DNA of 64,000 nt from Edaphocola flava (lineage in GTDB: Bacteria > Bacteroidota > Bacteroidia > Chitinophagales > Chitinophagaceae), in NCBI RefSeq assembly GCF_004118155.1, contig NZ_SAIQ01000001.1, forward strand, positions 372,001 to 436,000. The letters run 5' to 3'. Under the pieces are notes generated by a model. It was not told where the DNA came from and did no database searches. It saw only the letters and a list, made by a program, of their open reading frames with translations. Below are positions 25,382 to 35,190 of the stretch, in pieces (the first letter of the stretch is position 1; every line of letters begins with the position of its first letter). The position numbers and the translations under genes were made by a program.

Positions 25382-26221
25382 ATGCAAAATCATTTCATCG
25401 AAAGCAACGGTCTTAAGCAGCATTACCTGGAGTTTTATGCCGGGCCGGACAAGCCTCACCTGATCATGGTACATGGCATTACAGCCAATGCTCATGCATT
25501 TGACGGTGTTATTCATGCCGGGCTGCTGGGACAATATAATATTTACTGCCCTGACTTAAGGGGAAGAGGTTTAAGTGCAAAACCTGCATTTGCCTACTCC
25601 CTGCAGGACCATGCCATGGATATACTCGGACTGCTGGACCATTTAGGAATTGAAGAGGCCAATATAGCGGGGCACTCTTACGGTGGGCTGCTCTCTGCCT
25701 ATCTCTGTGCAAATTACCCGGACCGCATCCGTAAAATTGTGTTTATAGATTCCGCGGCGGAGCTGAATCCTAATTCAGGGGCTATGCTGGCACCGGTATT
25801 TGAGCGATTATCGAAGGTATATGATTCTTACGATGCATTTATTGACAGCATGAAAAACGCTCCTCAGATTACTTTCTGGGATGATTTTATGGAAAGCTAT
25901 TATTGTGCGGATATACAGATGCGTGCAGATGGCAGAGTGGACACTATTCCCAACCTGGCTAATATGACTTCTGTTGCACTCAATGTCATAAACCAGAACT
26001 GGAAAAGTACCTTTGAGAAAATAATGATACCTTGTATACTCATCAACGGTACAGATGATTATAACCTGGATGAGCCCTTACTGCCCCGGTATAAGGCTAA
26101 AGAAACCGTTGCGATCATGAAGGACTGTACCCTGTATTCTGTAAAGGGCAATCACCAGACCATGTTATACGGCGCGCATGCCCGCGATATTGCACATATT
26201 ATTTCGGATTTTATCCAGTAA
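25382..26221 (+). CDS. alpha/beta fold hydrolase
   Basis: The 279-aa protein has the oxyanion segment MVHGITANAHAF (HG at 31-32), PDLRGRGLSAKP, the nucleophile elbow GHSYGG (Ser99) and a late His in KGNHQTMLYG, giving a complete Ser-Asp-His hydrolase of the esterase/C-C hydrolase type. The substrate cannot be inferred. The ATG at 25382 is chosen; a TTG directly in front is in frame but unneeded. It is 6 nt upstream of tamL and so probably in the same transcript. Confidence 0.85.
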   Translation: MQNHFIESNGLKQHYLEFYAGPDKPHLIMVHGITANAHAFDGVIHAGLLGQYNIYCPDLRGRGLSAKPAFAYSLQDHAMDILGLLDHLGIEEANIAGHSYGGLLSAYLCANYPDRIRKIVFIDSAAELNPNSGAMLAPVFERLSKVYDSYDAFIDSMKNAPQITFWDDFMESYYCADIQMRADGRVDTIPNLANMTSVALNVINQNWKSTFEKIMIPCILINGTDDYNLDEPLLPRYKAKETVAIMKDCTLYSVKGNHQTMLYGAHARDIAHIISDFIQ

Positions 26222-26227
26222 TCGTAT

Positions 26228-28681
26228 ATGAAATTTAAGGCGAAGACTACATATCGGAAATCGGGGTACCATGGCTGCTTTGCGGCATTATGGTTAGTCC
26301 TGTTCCTGTACTCCTGCAGCCCTACAAAGCACTTCAAACAAAATGAATACCTGCTGCGTAAAAACACCGTCAACCTGCGTACCGATCAGACCTATGCAGA
26401 TAAAGGGGCTTTAAAAGATGCCCTGAAAAGTGTAATTGTTCAGCAGAACAATACTTATTTCCTAAGTGCATTTCCCTTCAAAATATGGCTGTATAACTTA
26501 CGTTATAAAAAGTTCCAGAAGGATACTGCCAACTTCCAGATTCGCTCCCGCATTGCGGAAAAACCAGTTATTTTTAATGAAAGTACGATCAGTACTTCCA
26601 AGAAGCAAATGCAAAGCCTGTTGCGCAACCAGGGATATTTTAATGCTGTGGTGACGGCTACTCATACTACCAAGGATAAGGAGGTTGTTGTACAGTATGA
26701 TGTCAATACGCACCATGGATTCCTGATTGATACATTGGACTACAATGTTGATAGCTCTGATCTGGCACAGACCATGCTGCCCATATGGAAAAAGAAATCA
26801 TTGCTGCAGCAATCAATGCCCTACTCTAATGGTTTGCTGTCTGCTGAGCGCAGCCAGATGGTAAACCTTGCGAAGAACGAAGGCTTCTACAAATTCAACA
26901 CCGATAATATTTCTTTTGAGCTGGACACCTCCGGTACCAAAACCTTACGCTCTAAAAAAAGTATAGTAGAAAACGCTGCCAATATTCTGGTGGGAAAAAT
27001 CAAAAATAGCCGGCCTACTGTTTCTGTTACAGCTACGGTAAAAGAGGAAGAAAACTATACCGCATTCAACCGGTACCAGTACCAGCATATCTATGTATAC
27101 CCGGAGTATAAGGACAATGAGAACTTCCGTAAAAGTTACCAGTACGAACAGGTGATTGACGGCATTACTTTCCGGTACAAAAACAAAAAACCACTTGTTC
27201 GTAACGGGGTTATTAAATCTAAGATCTTTCTGCAACCAAAGGGCTTATACCGCCAGCAGGACTATGACAATACATTGCTGCAGCTGAATGACCTGGGTAT
27301 CTACAACTATGCCCGCATCTTCCTACTCGATGGTAAAGACTCTGCGGGCAGCCTTGAGCAATTAAATGCGCACATTATTCTGAGCCCTGCCAAACCATAT
27401 GAGTTCTCTACCAACTTTGAATTATCAGGAGGGGATCTTTATATTGCCGGTAGTGCGGTGAATGCATCCGTTACCAATCGTAATATGTTCCGCGGGGCAA
27501 ACCAGTTCTCCGTTTCCGGCACCTACGGGTTTGAGCTGAACCAGTATAAGAATACCGATCAGCCATTCTTCCAGCGGTTCTACCTGCTGTCTCAGAATTT
27601 CGGTTTAAACATGAAGCTGATTTCGCCCAAATTCATTTTACCGTTTTCCATCAACAATAACCGCTCTGCCAGTCCCAAAACGGTGTTTACGATTGGGGTC
27701 AACTACCTGGACCGCCCGGCCTACTTCAGACTGCGCAATATCAACAGTAGTTTTGGTTATGTATGGAAAAGCAATAACTGGACCACATGGCAGATCAATC
27801 CTGTGTTTATCAATACCCTGCACCTGAGCAATATTTCTGATTCTTTCCGCGTGCGTATGAATCAGGTTCAGGCCATTCGTAACAGTTACCAGGAGAACTT
27901 CATTGAAGGTGAGAATGTAGAATTTATTCATAACACAGAAGGCCGGTTACCGCACCGTCATACATACCTGCGACTGGGCCTGGAAGAGGCCGGTACGCTT
28001 ATGCGGGGTGTCAATGCTATCGCTAAAGCAGCAAATGATAAAGGTTTATCCTTTAACTATGCTAATTATGTACGGCTTGATTTTGATGCACGCCAGTATT
28101 TCAAAAGTAATAATGCAACATTCGTGCTGCGCATGTATGGTGGTGTTGGTATCCCGTATGGCAATTCCCGTACGCTACCTTACATCAAACAGTACTTTGT
28201 CGGCGGAGCCTATAGTATCCGGGGCTGGGCACCACGCCTGCTGGGCCCGGGCAGTTATTACAATCCTGCAGCCCAAAACAGCCAGGACCGCATTTTCATT
28301 GACCAGAGCGGAGATATTAAACTGGAATGGAATGCAGAATATCGTTTTAAAATGATCCAGCTATTTGCAGGTGCAATAGGCCTGAATGGCGCTGTATTTG
28401 CCGATGCTGGTAATATTTGGCTGGCACAGCAGGACCCTAATCTTCCGGGGGCATCTTTCCGCTTCAATGCACTGTGGCAGGACATCGCACTGAGTACCGG
28501 TGCTGGCCTGCGCGCTGATATTGGTGGCTTTCTGATCTTAAGAGCGGACTGGGCTTTCCCATTGAAAAAACCTTACGTACCTTATAACAGCGGCTGGGTA
28601 ATAGAAGGCATCGACTTTGGCAGTAAGGAATGGCGTCACCAGAATATCAACCTCAATATCGGTATCGGTATGCCCTTCTAA
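26228..28681 (+). CDS. tamL: TamL-type Omp85 outer-membrane lipoprotein
   Basis: The 817-aa protein begins with a lipoprotein signal (WLVLFLYSC, Cys30), continues with POTRA-like repeats (about 100-400; SKKQMQSLLRNQGYFNAVV is a typical POTRA helix-strand) and ends in a 16-strand-type barrel with the Omp85 loop motif GGAYSIRGWAPRLLGPG and terminal strand INLNIGIGMPF. A lipidated Omp85 without BamA features is the hallmark of TamL, which works with TamB in outer-membrane protein insertion in Bacteroidota. No tamB lies next to it in this window. Confidence 0.85.
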   Translation: MKFKAKTTYRKSGYHGCFAALWLVLFLYSCSPTKHFKQNEYLLRKNTVNLRTDQTYADKGALKDALKSVIVQQNNTYFLSAFPFKIWLYNLRYKKFQKDTANFQIRSRIAEKPVIFNESTISTSKKQMQSLLRNQGYFNAVVTATHTTKDKEVVVQYDVNTHHGFLIDTLDYNVDSSDLAQTMLPIWKKKSLLQQSMPYSNGLLSAERSQMVNLAKNEGFYKFNTDNISFELDTSGTKTLRSKKSIVENAANILVGKIKNSRPTVSVTATVKEEENYTAFNRYQYQHIYVYPEYKDNENFRKSYQYEQVIDGITFRYKNKKPLVRNGVIKSKIFLQPKGLYRQQDYDNTLLQLNDLGIYNYARIFLLDGKDSAGSLEQLNAHIILSPAKPYEFSTNFELSGGDLYIAGSAVNASVTNRNMFRGANQFSVSGTYGFELNQYKNTDQPFFQRFYLLSQNFGLNMKLISPKFILPFSINNNRSASPKTVFTIGVNYLDRPAYFRLRNINSSFGYVWKSNNWTTWQINPVFINTLHLSNISDSFRVRMNQVQAIRNSYQENFIEGENVEFIHNTEGRLPHRHTYLRLGLEEAGTLMRGVNAIAKAANDKGLSFNYANYVRLDFDARQYFKSNNATFVLRMYGGVGIPYGNSRTLPYIKQYFVGGAYSIRGWAPRLLGPGSYYNPAAQNSQDRIFIDQSGDIKLEWNAEYRFKMIQLFAGAIGLNGAVFADAGNIWLAQQDPNLPGASFRFNALWQDIALSTGAGLRADIGGFLILRADWAFPLKKPYVPYNSGWVIEGIDFGSKEWRHQNINLNIGIGMPF

Positions 28682-28787
28682 TACCTAAGGGCTGATGCTA
28701 TCTTAACTACTTATTAGTAAGTTAATTAATGTTAATGCACTCCTGCGATTGGAATAAGTCATTAATATTGTTTCTTATTTGTAAGTA

Positions 28788-30395
28788 ATGCGCAGTAAAA
28801 GACAATTACGGTATATTACGGTGCTGATGGTATTGAGTCTGGCGCTTATTGGCCTTTTTCTGGGCATCTGGATCGACAGTAGTTATGAGACAGAAAAACG
28901 GAATCTGAATAAGGCGCTGAATGTATTATATAACGAACTTACCCAGGAGCAGTTTACCGAATATATTACAGGCGAAATGAGCCGGTATGTGCTGCAGCAG
29001 CAATTGGCTTCCGGCATGCTTTCGCTCAACCAGATATCTGCACTTAAATCATCTGCTACGGTTCAGTCATTAGGCACACCTCATCTGACTGCACCGCAAA
29101 CTAATGATACAACAGCTTCTCATCCCAAAAGGCAACCGGAATCGCTTCTGGAACAAATGCCCACAATGCAATCCTATAATTCTATTGAAGATGCCCCGGA
29201 TAGCATTAAGAAACTCCTGGTAAACCAGATTCAGTCCATCGCATCTACTCCGGAGGGATTGACGATCATCGCTCAACCTGATTCTGTGATCGCATCTAAA
29301 GATACACCGGAAAAGGTGTCTGCCAAAGGAACAGCAGGCTCCCCTAACGCCAATGCAAAGAAAAGTGCAAACCTGGACGAAATGATAGAGCAGGTAATGG
29401 GCATGATTAACGGGGCTAATGTGATCAAAAGTATGGATACGGCAAGGCTGTTTACCAGCTTCTCTTCGATGGTTACAGAACGGTACAAGGGACTTAAAGT
29501 ATCAAAAAAGCAGCGCTACAATGATGATTTCTTAATGGATAATGAGAAGTCCGTTGCATCCTTACTCGGCATGGAAGTATATGTCTATAATTACAGGCCA
29601 TACCTCTGGACCGGATTATATACCCAGCTTATGCTCTCACTGGTGGTGTTTGTGATCTGCACCCTTACTTTTTATTTTTCTTACCGCACGCTCGTGCAGC
29701 AGCAGCAGTTAACCACCCAGAAGAATGATTTCATCAGCAATACCGCTCATGAATTGAAAACCCCCATTACTACTTCCCTGCTGGCCCTGGAGGCCTTCAA
29801 TCACTTCGAGATTAAAGACCATATCGAACAGACCAAAGAGTACATCAGTATTGCCAACAGTGAGCTTAAACGCCTGGAGGCTTTTGTGCTGAATATCTTA
29901 AACCAGTTATCGGTAGATCAGGGTACCATACAGTTTCATAAAAGTGAATTCCGCTTCCCGCAGTTATTGCAGAATGTAATTACAAAATACAAGGCGACTA
30001 TTATTATGCAAGAAAGGGTACTGGAAATACTGGGCACTATCCCTAACGGAGTCATAGAAGGAGATCCTTTCCATCTGGAGAGTGCGATCGGCAATGTGCT
30101 GGATAATGCGATTAAATATGGCAGGGAGCGGATATGTATTGCTACTCATGCAGCTGATGGATATGTGCGTATTGAAATAGAAGATGACGGCACTGGTATT
30201 GCACCGAAAGAGAGCAAAAGAGTATTTGAAAAATTTTATCGCGTACACAGTGAAAAGGGACATATCGTAAAGGGCCATGGGCTTGGGCTCGCCTATACGC
30301 AATATGTGATTAAAGCGCATAATGGCACGATTCGTATTGATAACTCTTCTTTAGGAGGAGCAAAATTTATTATAAAAATTCCGATTAAGTATTAG
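28788..30395 (+). CDS. two-component sensor histidine kinase
   Basis: The 535-aa inner-membrane kinase has membrane segments at about 8-28 and 278-302 flanking a 250-residue periplasmic region without a recognised sensor domain, part of it Ser/Thr/Lys-rich. The cytosolic part has the H-box NTAHELKTPITT (His321), the N-box AIGNVLDNAIKYG, the G1 box EDDGTGIAP and the G2 box GHGLGLAYTQYV. It is 2 nt upstream of its response regulator. The layout resembles the RprX/RprY pair of Bacteroides, but the signal is unknown. Confidence 0.9.
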   Translation: MRSKRQLRYITVLMVLSLALIGLFLGIWIDSSYETEKRNLNKALNVLYNELTQEQFTEYITGEMSRYVLQQQLASGMLSLNQISALKSSATVQSLGTPHLTAPQTNDTTASHPKRQPESLLEQMPTMQSYNSIEDAPDSIKKLLVNQIQSIASTPEGLTIIAQPDSVIASKDTPEKVSAKGTAGSPNANAKKSANLDEMIEQVMGMINGANVIKSMDTARLFTSFSSMVTERYKGLKVSKKQRYNDDFLMDNEKSVASLLGMEVYVYNYRPYLWTGLYTQLMLSLVVFVICTLTFYFSYRTLVQQQQLTTQKNDFISNTAHELKTPITTSLLALEAFNHFEIKDHIEQTKEYISIANSELKRLEAFVLNILNQLSVDQGTIQFHKSEFRFPQLLQNVITKYKATIIMQERVLEILGTIPNGVIEGDPFHLESAIGNVLDNAIKYGRERICIATHAADGYVRIEIEDDGTGIAPKESKRVFEKFYRVHSEKGHIVKGHGLGLAYTQYVIKAHNGTIRIDNSSLGGAKFIIKIPIKY

Positions 30396-30397
30396 TT

Positions 30398-31090
30398 ATG
30401 GAGGGTAAAAAAATTCTGTATATTGAGGATGAACAGGCACTGGCCAGGATTGTGACGGATATGCTGCGACTGAAGGGGTACCAGGTATTGCACAAGGAAG
30501 ATGGTCAGAATATCCTATCCGTTTTAAATAATTTCCAACCCGATCTCTGCATTTTCGACATTATGCTACCGCATATAAACGGATTGAGTATTGCACAGAT
30601 TGTTCGCGGGATCGATACTAAGCTGCCAATCATTTTTCTCAGTGCCAAAGGACAGGGGCAGGATGTTATAGATGGCTTCAGTGCCGGTGCGAATGATTAT
30701 ATACGCAAGCCCTTTAGCATCGATGAGCTTATGGTACGTGTGCAATACCAGCTCAAGCAGAAAGAAAAGCCTGCTGAGCTACAATCAGGTACTCATGAGC
30801 GTGTATTTGGAGATTGCGCTTTCAACCCCCAACAGTATACCTTAAAGGTAGGCTCAGAGCTATATACTTTATCTCAAAGGGAATCGGAGATCCTTTCTAT
30901 GCTTTTCCTGGATCCTGATGCCATCATTAACAGACGGGAGCTTTTGTTATCGGTATGGGGAGATGATACGTTTTACAATTCACGCAATCTTGATGTGTAC
31001 ATCCGTAAAATAAGAAACTACTTCCAGGCTTCAGCACAGGTATCTTTGGTTACCCTGAAAAGTGTAGGTTTTAAGATGATACTGAAATAG
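30398..31090 (+). CDS. OmpR-family response regulator
   Basis: The 230-aa protein has a receiver domain with phospho-acceptor Asp54 (CIFDIMLPHINGL), switch residues LSAKG and Lys104 (YIRKPFS), and a C-terminal winged-helix DNA-binding domain (about 130-230; LSQRESEILSMLF, NSRNLDVYIRKIRNYF). It is the cognate partner of the kinase immediately upstream. Targets are unknown. An intrinsic terminator follows. Confidence 0.93.
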   Translation: MEGKKILYIEDEQALARIVTDMLRLKGYQVLHKEDGQNILSVLNNFQPDLCIFDIMLPHINGLSIAQIVRGIDTKLPIIFLSAKGQGQDVIDGFSAGANDYIRKPFSIDELMVRVQYQLKQKEKPAELQSGTHERVFGDCAFNPQQYTLKVGSELYTLSQRESEILSMLFLDPDAIINRRELLLSVWGDDTFYNSRNLDVYIRKIRNYFQASAQVSLVTLKSVGFKMILK

Positions 31091-31106
31091 TATGGCAATC
31101 ATACAC

Positions 31107-31146
31107 AAAAGGCTAAGTCTATCCCGAAGGTTAGCCTTAGCCTTTT
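31107..31146. terminator. bidirectional intrinsic terminator
   Basis: Inverted repeat aaaaggctaag / cttagcctttt with an 18-nt loop, between the response regulator and the converging gene at 31193. Confidence 0.75.
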
Positions 31147-31192
31147 AGTTTACATAGATTAACAAATATGACTAGAGATCGAAGCAGATCTC

Positions 31193-32647
31193 CTAAAACA
31201 TCTTTTTATACACCACATAGTCATTATTGTCCTTCTCCGGTACCCATAGGAAATAACCAAATCTGGAGTTATCGGAATTGATAAACCTGGAATGCTCCAA
31301 GGGAATCTCAAATCTGCCCTCGACAGTATTATTCTCTATATTGTAAGCCAGGATTTTATTATGGCCCTTTCCACTTTTGTCAATTGAACAAAAAGTTATT
31401 AATAAATTTGGGTACTGCACATCCATTCTTTTAATCAAGATATTAATACCTTTAAAATTGTTCATAAGATCAGAAAATCCAAAGCGCTCATTAACCGGTA
31501 TAAATAAGGAAGTAGCCTCCTCTGTTTCCAGATCGTACAAAATATTGCCTATCGTAGTCATACAATACTTATCACTAAATCGCAAATCTATAAACTGGTA
31601 ACCCACTTCTTTGTGTATTGGCGGCACCTTAAACTGAAGGAATTTTTTAAACTGATAGGTACCATTTTCTAATTCGAACTTAGCCAGAAAATAATTAGGC
31701 TTATCCTTATCTAATTTCATCTTAACAACAGCGAAATAAGCCGCATTATTGTATATGTGGAATTTCGGAAGAATGTAATAATCATCAGGAAGCCGTTCAT
31801 CGCTGATGGCACGGGAGCCGCAGTAAACCCCATCTTTATACAAATTCATAGTATAAAAACTCCGTAATACAGAGTCTTTCATATTTTGGATATAAGTATG
31901 CATAGAAGTAGCGTAAATAGAGTCTTTTACGTATTCAAACAGGATAAACTCATCTCTCTTGGGGATGCCTTCTGCTTCCACTTCTTTCAACTTGCTTACT
32001 GCTGTAAATGAATCTTTGAAGTTCAACAGGTAGTTATTAAATAAATGTTGTGGGGTAAGGGAAACCTTTAGCTGCTGCCTCCCGGTTCTGAGATCAATAA
32101 AATCAAAAGTATTGGTCTGGACAGCATTCTGAACGTACATCTGCTCCCTGTTACTCATCATGATGATCGAGGCAGATTTTTTTATTTTATAACTGCCCAG
32201 ATCCAAAGTATCCTTTACTTTAAATGATTTAAGATCCTCAATAAGGACATCAATATTATCATAGATTTTATAATGGGAATCAGTACCAAACTCCAAAGCA
32301 TATGATTGTGGAGGAAGATAGTATTTTTCAAACAAAGCGGTAGATAGTACAAATTGGTGGCTCTTAAATTCATCCAATTTATACTCTTTCTTGATGTAAT
32401 CAAGGTCCTCTGAAAAATCTTCAGATAGCAGGAATGCATATGGAATATTCTTTATATCCAGCACTTTTAATTTCTCATAGAATTTTTCATTACAGAGATG
32501 GCAATTACCAGGTACAAAAGGGATTAATACCCTTACATGTTCCTGCTCTTGTTTATACTCCTTTGTATGCTGCGCCCTGCATTGTGCATTACTGATCAGA
32601 ATGGCTATGTAAAAAATAATGTATTGAAAGTATCTGATTATATTCAT
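31193..32647 (-). CDS. exported protein, N-terminal CxxC redoxin-like region and beta-propeller-like C-terminus
   Basis: This 484-aa A+T-rich gene has no family I can name. The signal peptide ends near ISNAQCRAQ. Residues 35-130 contain RVLIPFVPGNCHLCNEKFYEKL, a CxxC motif in a thioredoxin-like strand-helix context, followed by PYAFLLSEDF. From about 150 on it is a run of four-stranded repeats of the FELENGTYQFKKFLQF / NILYDLETEEATSLFIP kind, as in six-bladed propeller proteins of Bacteroidota. A periplasmic thiol or binding role is a guess. It is separated from the gene upstream by a 15-bp hairpin. Confidence 0.65.
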   Translation of the reverse strand: MNIIRYFQYIIFYIAILISNAQCRAQHTKEYKQEQEHVRVLIPFVPGNCHLCNEKFYEKLKVLDIKNIPYAFLLSEDFSEDLDYIKKEYKLDEFKSHQFVLSTALFEKYYLPPQSYALEFGTDSHYKIYDNIDVLIEDLKSFKVKDTLDLGSYKIKKSASIIMMSNREQMYVQNAVQTNTFDFIDLRTGRQQLKVSLTPQHLFNNYLLNFKDSFTAVSKLKEVEAEGIPKRDEFILFEYVKDSIYATSMHTYIQNMKDSVLRSFYTMNLYKDGVYCGSRAISDERLPDDYYILPKFHIYNNAAYFAVVKMKLDKDKPNYFLAKFELENGTYQFKKFLQFKVPPIHKEVGYQFIDLRFSDKYCMTTIGNILYDLETEEATSLFIPVNERFGFSDLMNNFKGINILIKRMDVQYPNLLITFCSIDKSGKGHNKILAYNIENNTVEGRFEIPLEHSRFINSDNSRFGYFLWVPEKDNNDYVVYKKMF

Positions 32648-32670
32648 TTATGTTCTATTATAGGTTTTAA

Positions 32671-32705
32671 ATAGAAGGAATATGACATAATCATATTCCT
32701 TCTAT
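32671..32705. terminator. 15-bp inverted repeat, possible terminator
   Basis: ATAGAAGGAATATGA (32671-32685) and its exact complement (32691-32705) surround a 5-nt loop between two minus-strand genes. There is no strong T-run, so attenuation or an operator are alternatives. Confidence 0.5.
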
Positions 32706-32732
32706 GATTGAAAGCAGCAAATATTAATTGGA

Positions 32733-33089
32733 CTAATTACTGATATGATCAAACTCAATCTCCAGAGTAGTTGGCGTTCCCTTAAGGTCCTCAATATTAG
32801 TTCCGTCATTGTCACCAGGATCCATCATACAATTAATAACGGTACCATAACCGACCATTTCATAATCGTTGTAAATCTTAACCCTTTGTCCGGGTTGGGG
32901 ATACTTTCCATAACCTTCAAACTCCATGCAACGCGGAGCATGCAGATTATGGCATGTTACAATAGATGTAGGATTGGGAGTATTGCCAGGCCCAGACGCC
33001 CAGCTGGAGGGTTGCCACCTGATCCAGGAAGCATTTGCAGCAGTTGCCGTTCCAAACAGCGCAAAACTCAAAAACATTAATTTTCTCAT
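32733..33089 (-). CDS. small exported protein (unknown)
   Basis: The 118-aa protein has a cleavable signal peptide (MRKLMFLSFALFGTATAANA). The mature 98 residues contain three Cys (TCHNLHAPRCMEFEGYG and INCMMDPGD) and several Gly/Pro/Asn turns, like a small disulphide-bonded beta domain. No family is recognised. It sits between the ribosomal cluster and the redoxin/propeller-like gene in an A+T-rich stretch and may act with the latter, which is only positional inference. Confidence 0.65.
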   Translation of the reverse strand: MRKLMFLSFALFGTATAANASWIRWQPSSWASGPGNTPNPTSIVTCHNLHAPRCMEFEGYGKYPQPGQRVKIYNDYEMVGYGTVINCMMDPGDNDGTNIEDLKGTPTTLEIEFDHISN

Positions 33090-33118
33090 AACAGTAAATT
33101 TTAAGGTTAAATAAAGTC

Positions 33119-33126
33119 CAAACCTA
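33119..33126 (-). promoter_or_regulatory. putative -7 box for the small exported protein
   Basis: TAGGTTTG on the minus strand (TAnnTTTG), 30 nt before the ATG at 33089. The rest of the 341-nt gap 33090-33430 contains only the two hairpins at 33268-33296 and 33369-33414. Confidence 0.45.
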
Positions 33127-33267
33127 CCACATATAACCTAATATTCATAATCGTTATTTTTACATTCATTGTATAGGTATAAACTAAAATTGTAGTAGAA
33201 GTTATATCAGTCAATTAAAATCTACACATACAGAAGTTATTCTTTGGTTAATAAAAACACTGTAAAC

Positions 33268-33296
33268 AAAAAGGCTACCCAACGGATAGCCTTTTT
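33268..33296 (-). terminator. second terminator downstream of rpsH
   Basis: AAAAAGGCTA / TAGCCTTTTT with a 9-nt loop. It lies beyond the first rpsH terminator and would back it up. Confidence 0.75.
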
Positions 33297-33368
33297 ACTT
33301 GCACTTTAGACAATATCTACGGCACAACTATAGAGTACACAATCATTCACCGCAAGAATAGATCTGAT

Positions 33369-33414
33369 ATAAAAGAAAAGAGACTACCCTTTCGGACAGT
33401 CTCTTTTCTTTTAT
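33369..33414 (-). terminator. terminator of the ribosomal protein operon after rpsH
   Basis: 17-bp inverted repeat ataaaagaaaagagact / agtctcttttcttttat with a 12-nt loop, 17 nt past the rpsH stop on the minus strand. It marks an actual operon end where rplF would normally follow. Confidence 0.8.
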
Positions 33415-33430
33415 ATTCAGTAAAAGTATA

Positions 33431-33829
33431 TTACCAAACGTGGCATAATACTTCACCACCTACGTTATTGTTACGAGCTTCTTTATCAGTCATTACACCT
33501 TTAGAAGTAGAAACGATAGCAATACCCAAACCATTCTTTACTCTTTTGATTTCAGAAGGTTTAGCATACTGACGTAAACCTGGGCGGCTGATTCTTTCTA
33601 ATGAACGGATAACCGGCTCTTTAGATTGACCATCATATTTCAATGCAATCTTAATTAAACCTTGTTTGTTATCGTCTTCGAATTTATATTTTAAGATATA
33701 ACCTTTATCATATAAAATCTCAGTGATTCTTTTCTTCAGATTAGAAGCTGGGATTTCAACGATACGGTGTTTAGCCATCTGAGCGTTACGAATGCGCGTT
33801 AAAAAATCGGCTATAGGATCTGTTACCAT
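33431..33829 (-). CDS. rpsH: 30S ribosomal protein S8
   Basis: The 132-aa primary 16S rRNA-binding protein is complete ([16 protein letters not shown] start, [15 protein letters not shown] end). It is the last gene of the cluster here: two terminators follow, and neither rplF nor rplR is found downstream, unlike the usual spc order. A 119-nt gap separates it from rpsN, larger than within most of this operon; I see no gene in that gap. Confidence 0.97.
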   Translation of the reverse strand: MVTDPIADFLTRIRNAQMAKHRIVEIPASNLKKRITEILYDKGYILKYKFEDDNKQGLIKIALKYDGQSKEPVIRSLERISRPGLRQYAKPSEIKRVKNGLGIAIVSTSKGVMTDKEARNNNVGGEVLCHVW

Positions 33830-33948
33830 TTTTAAACTTTAAATTTTAAGTTGAGTAATTGACGCTAGTTACCATATTGCTATGGACATAGGCCTAATAA
33901 TTTCAAACCATCAGAAACCGAAACCGGCAATGATAGTCGACTAAATGC

Positions 33949-34218
33949 TTACCAAGAAGCTTTAGTTACGCCTGGTATCAAACCATTCAATGCCATTTCG
34001 CGGAAGATAACACGGCCAATACCAAATTGACGCATGTAACCTTTAGGACGACCTGTTAATTGACAACGATTTTTAAGACGAACAGGAGAAGCGTTTTTTG
34101 GTAATTTGTCCAATGCTTCGTAGTCACCTGCAGCTTTTAAAGCAGCACGTTTTTCAGCAAATTGAGCTACCATTTTCTCACGCTTGCGCTGACGCGCTTT
34201 TACGGATTCTCTAGCCAT
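33949..34218 (-). CDS. rpsN: 30S ribosomal protein S14
   Basis: The 89-aa protein is of the long, zinc-free type: the C-terminal [29 protein letters not shown] lacks the paired CxxC motifs of the short form. It assembles late into the 30S head. It starts 2 nt after the rplE stop. Confidence 0.97.
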   Translation of the reverse strand: MARESVKARQRKREKMVAQFAEKRAALKAAGDYEALDKLPKNASPVRLKNRCQLTGRPKGYMRQFGIGRVIFREMALNGLIPGVTKASW

Positions 34219-34220
34219 GA

Positions 34221-34793
34221 TTAATTAATATCTTTTTTAATATTTTTGAACGGTAAGCCTAATTCTTTCAGTAATTCGTAAGCTTCTTCGTTAGTTTTAG
34301 CTGTAGTTACGAAAGTAATATCCATACCAGAAATACGATTTACTTTATCGATATCGATCTCCGGATAAATGATTTGCTCTGTAACACCAAAAGTGTAGTT
34401 ACCACGACCATCAAAAGATTTGTCATTGATACCTTTGAAGTCACGTACACGTGGCAAAGAGATAGAGATCAAACGATCCATAAATTCAAACATATTAGCA
34501 CCACGTAAAGTTACGCGAGCACCGATAGGCATGTTTTTACGTAATTTGAAGTTAGAGATGTCCTTTTTAGATAATGTAGGAACCGCTTTCTGACCAGCGA
34601 TCATTGTCATTTCTTTCACAGCATCATCAACTAATTTCTTGTCAGATGTAGAACCTTTTACACCTTGGTTAAGACAGATCTTAACCAGTTTAGGTACTTG
34701 CATCACGGTTTTATAACCGAATTTCTTCATCAAAGCCGATTTAACTTCATCAGCATACTTTTTCTGAAGACGCGGAGTGTATGTAGTACTCAT
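34221..34793 (-). CDS. rplE: 50S ribosomal protein L5
   Basis: The 190-aa protein binds 5S rRNA and forms a bridge to the 30S subunit. [35 protein letters not shown] and GISDQ-like [30 protein letters not shown] are typical. It lies 2 nt after rplX. Confidence 0.97.
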   Translation of the reverse strand: MSTTYTPRLQKKYADEVKSALMKKFGYKTVMQVPKLVKICLNQGVKGSTSDKKLVDDAVKEMTMIAGQKAVPTLSKKDISNFKLRKNMPIGARVTLRGANMFEFMDRLISISLPRVRDFKGINDKSFDGRGNYTFGVTEQIIYPEIDIDKVNRISGMDITFVTTAKTNEEAYELLKELGLPFKNIKKDIN

Positions 34794-34795
34794 TA

Positions 34796-35131
34796 TTAAA
34801 TTGCTTGACTAGTTTTTTTAGAAATACGAACCGTTTTACCATCGTTACGTTCGCGCGTTACACGTACAGGAGCTTTAGCTTTCGCATCCCACAGCTGTAC
34901 ATTTGAAATATTGATTGGCGCTTCCTCTTTTACAATGCCACCTTGTGGATTTTTTGCACTTGGTTTGATGTGTTTGGTAACGATGTTAACACCTTCTACC
35001 AATACACGCCCTTTAAGCGGATATACTGCCAATACCTGACGGGGAGTAGTGCGGCTTTTGTCATCGCCTGCGATTACTGCAACCTGATCGCCTTTCTTGA
35101 TATTGAATTTTGGTTTGAATCTAGTTTTCAT
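34796..35131 (-). CDS. rplX: 50S ribosomal protein L24
   Basis: The 111-aa assembly-initiator protein carries a KOW motif ([26 protein letters not shown], continuing to [11 protein letters not shown]) and ends in basic [13 protein letters not shown]. It lies 59 nt after rplN. Confidence 0.97.
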   Translation of the reverse strand: MKTRFKPKFNIKKGDQVAVIAGDDKSRTTPRQVLAVYPLKGRVLVEGVNIVTKHIKPSAKNPQGGIVKEEAPINISNVQLWDAKAKAPVRVTRERNDGKTVRISKKTSQAI

Positions 35132-35190
35132 TTTAAACGAATTCTATAGTGCCGCTTGAGTCAACGGGCGGCAAAGGTACAAAATATTTT

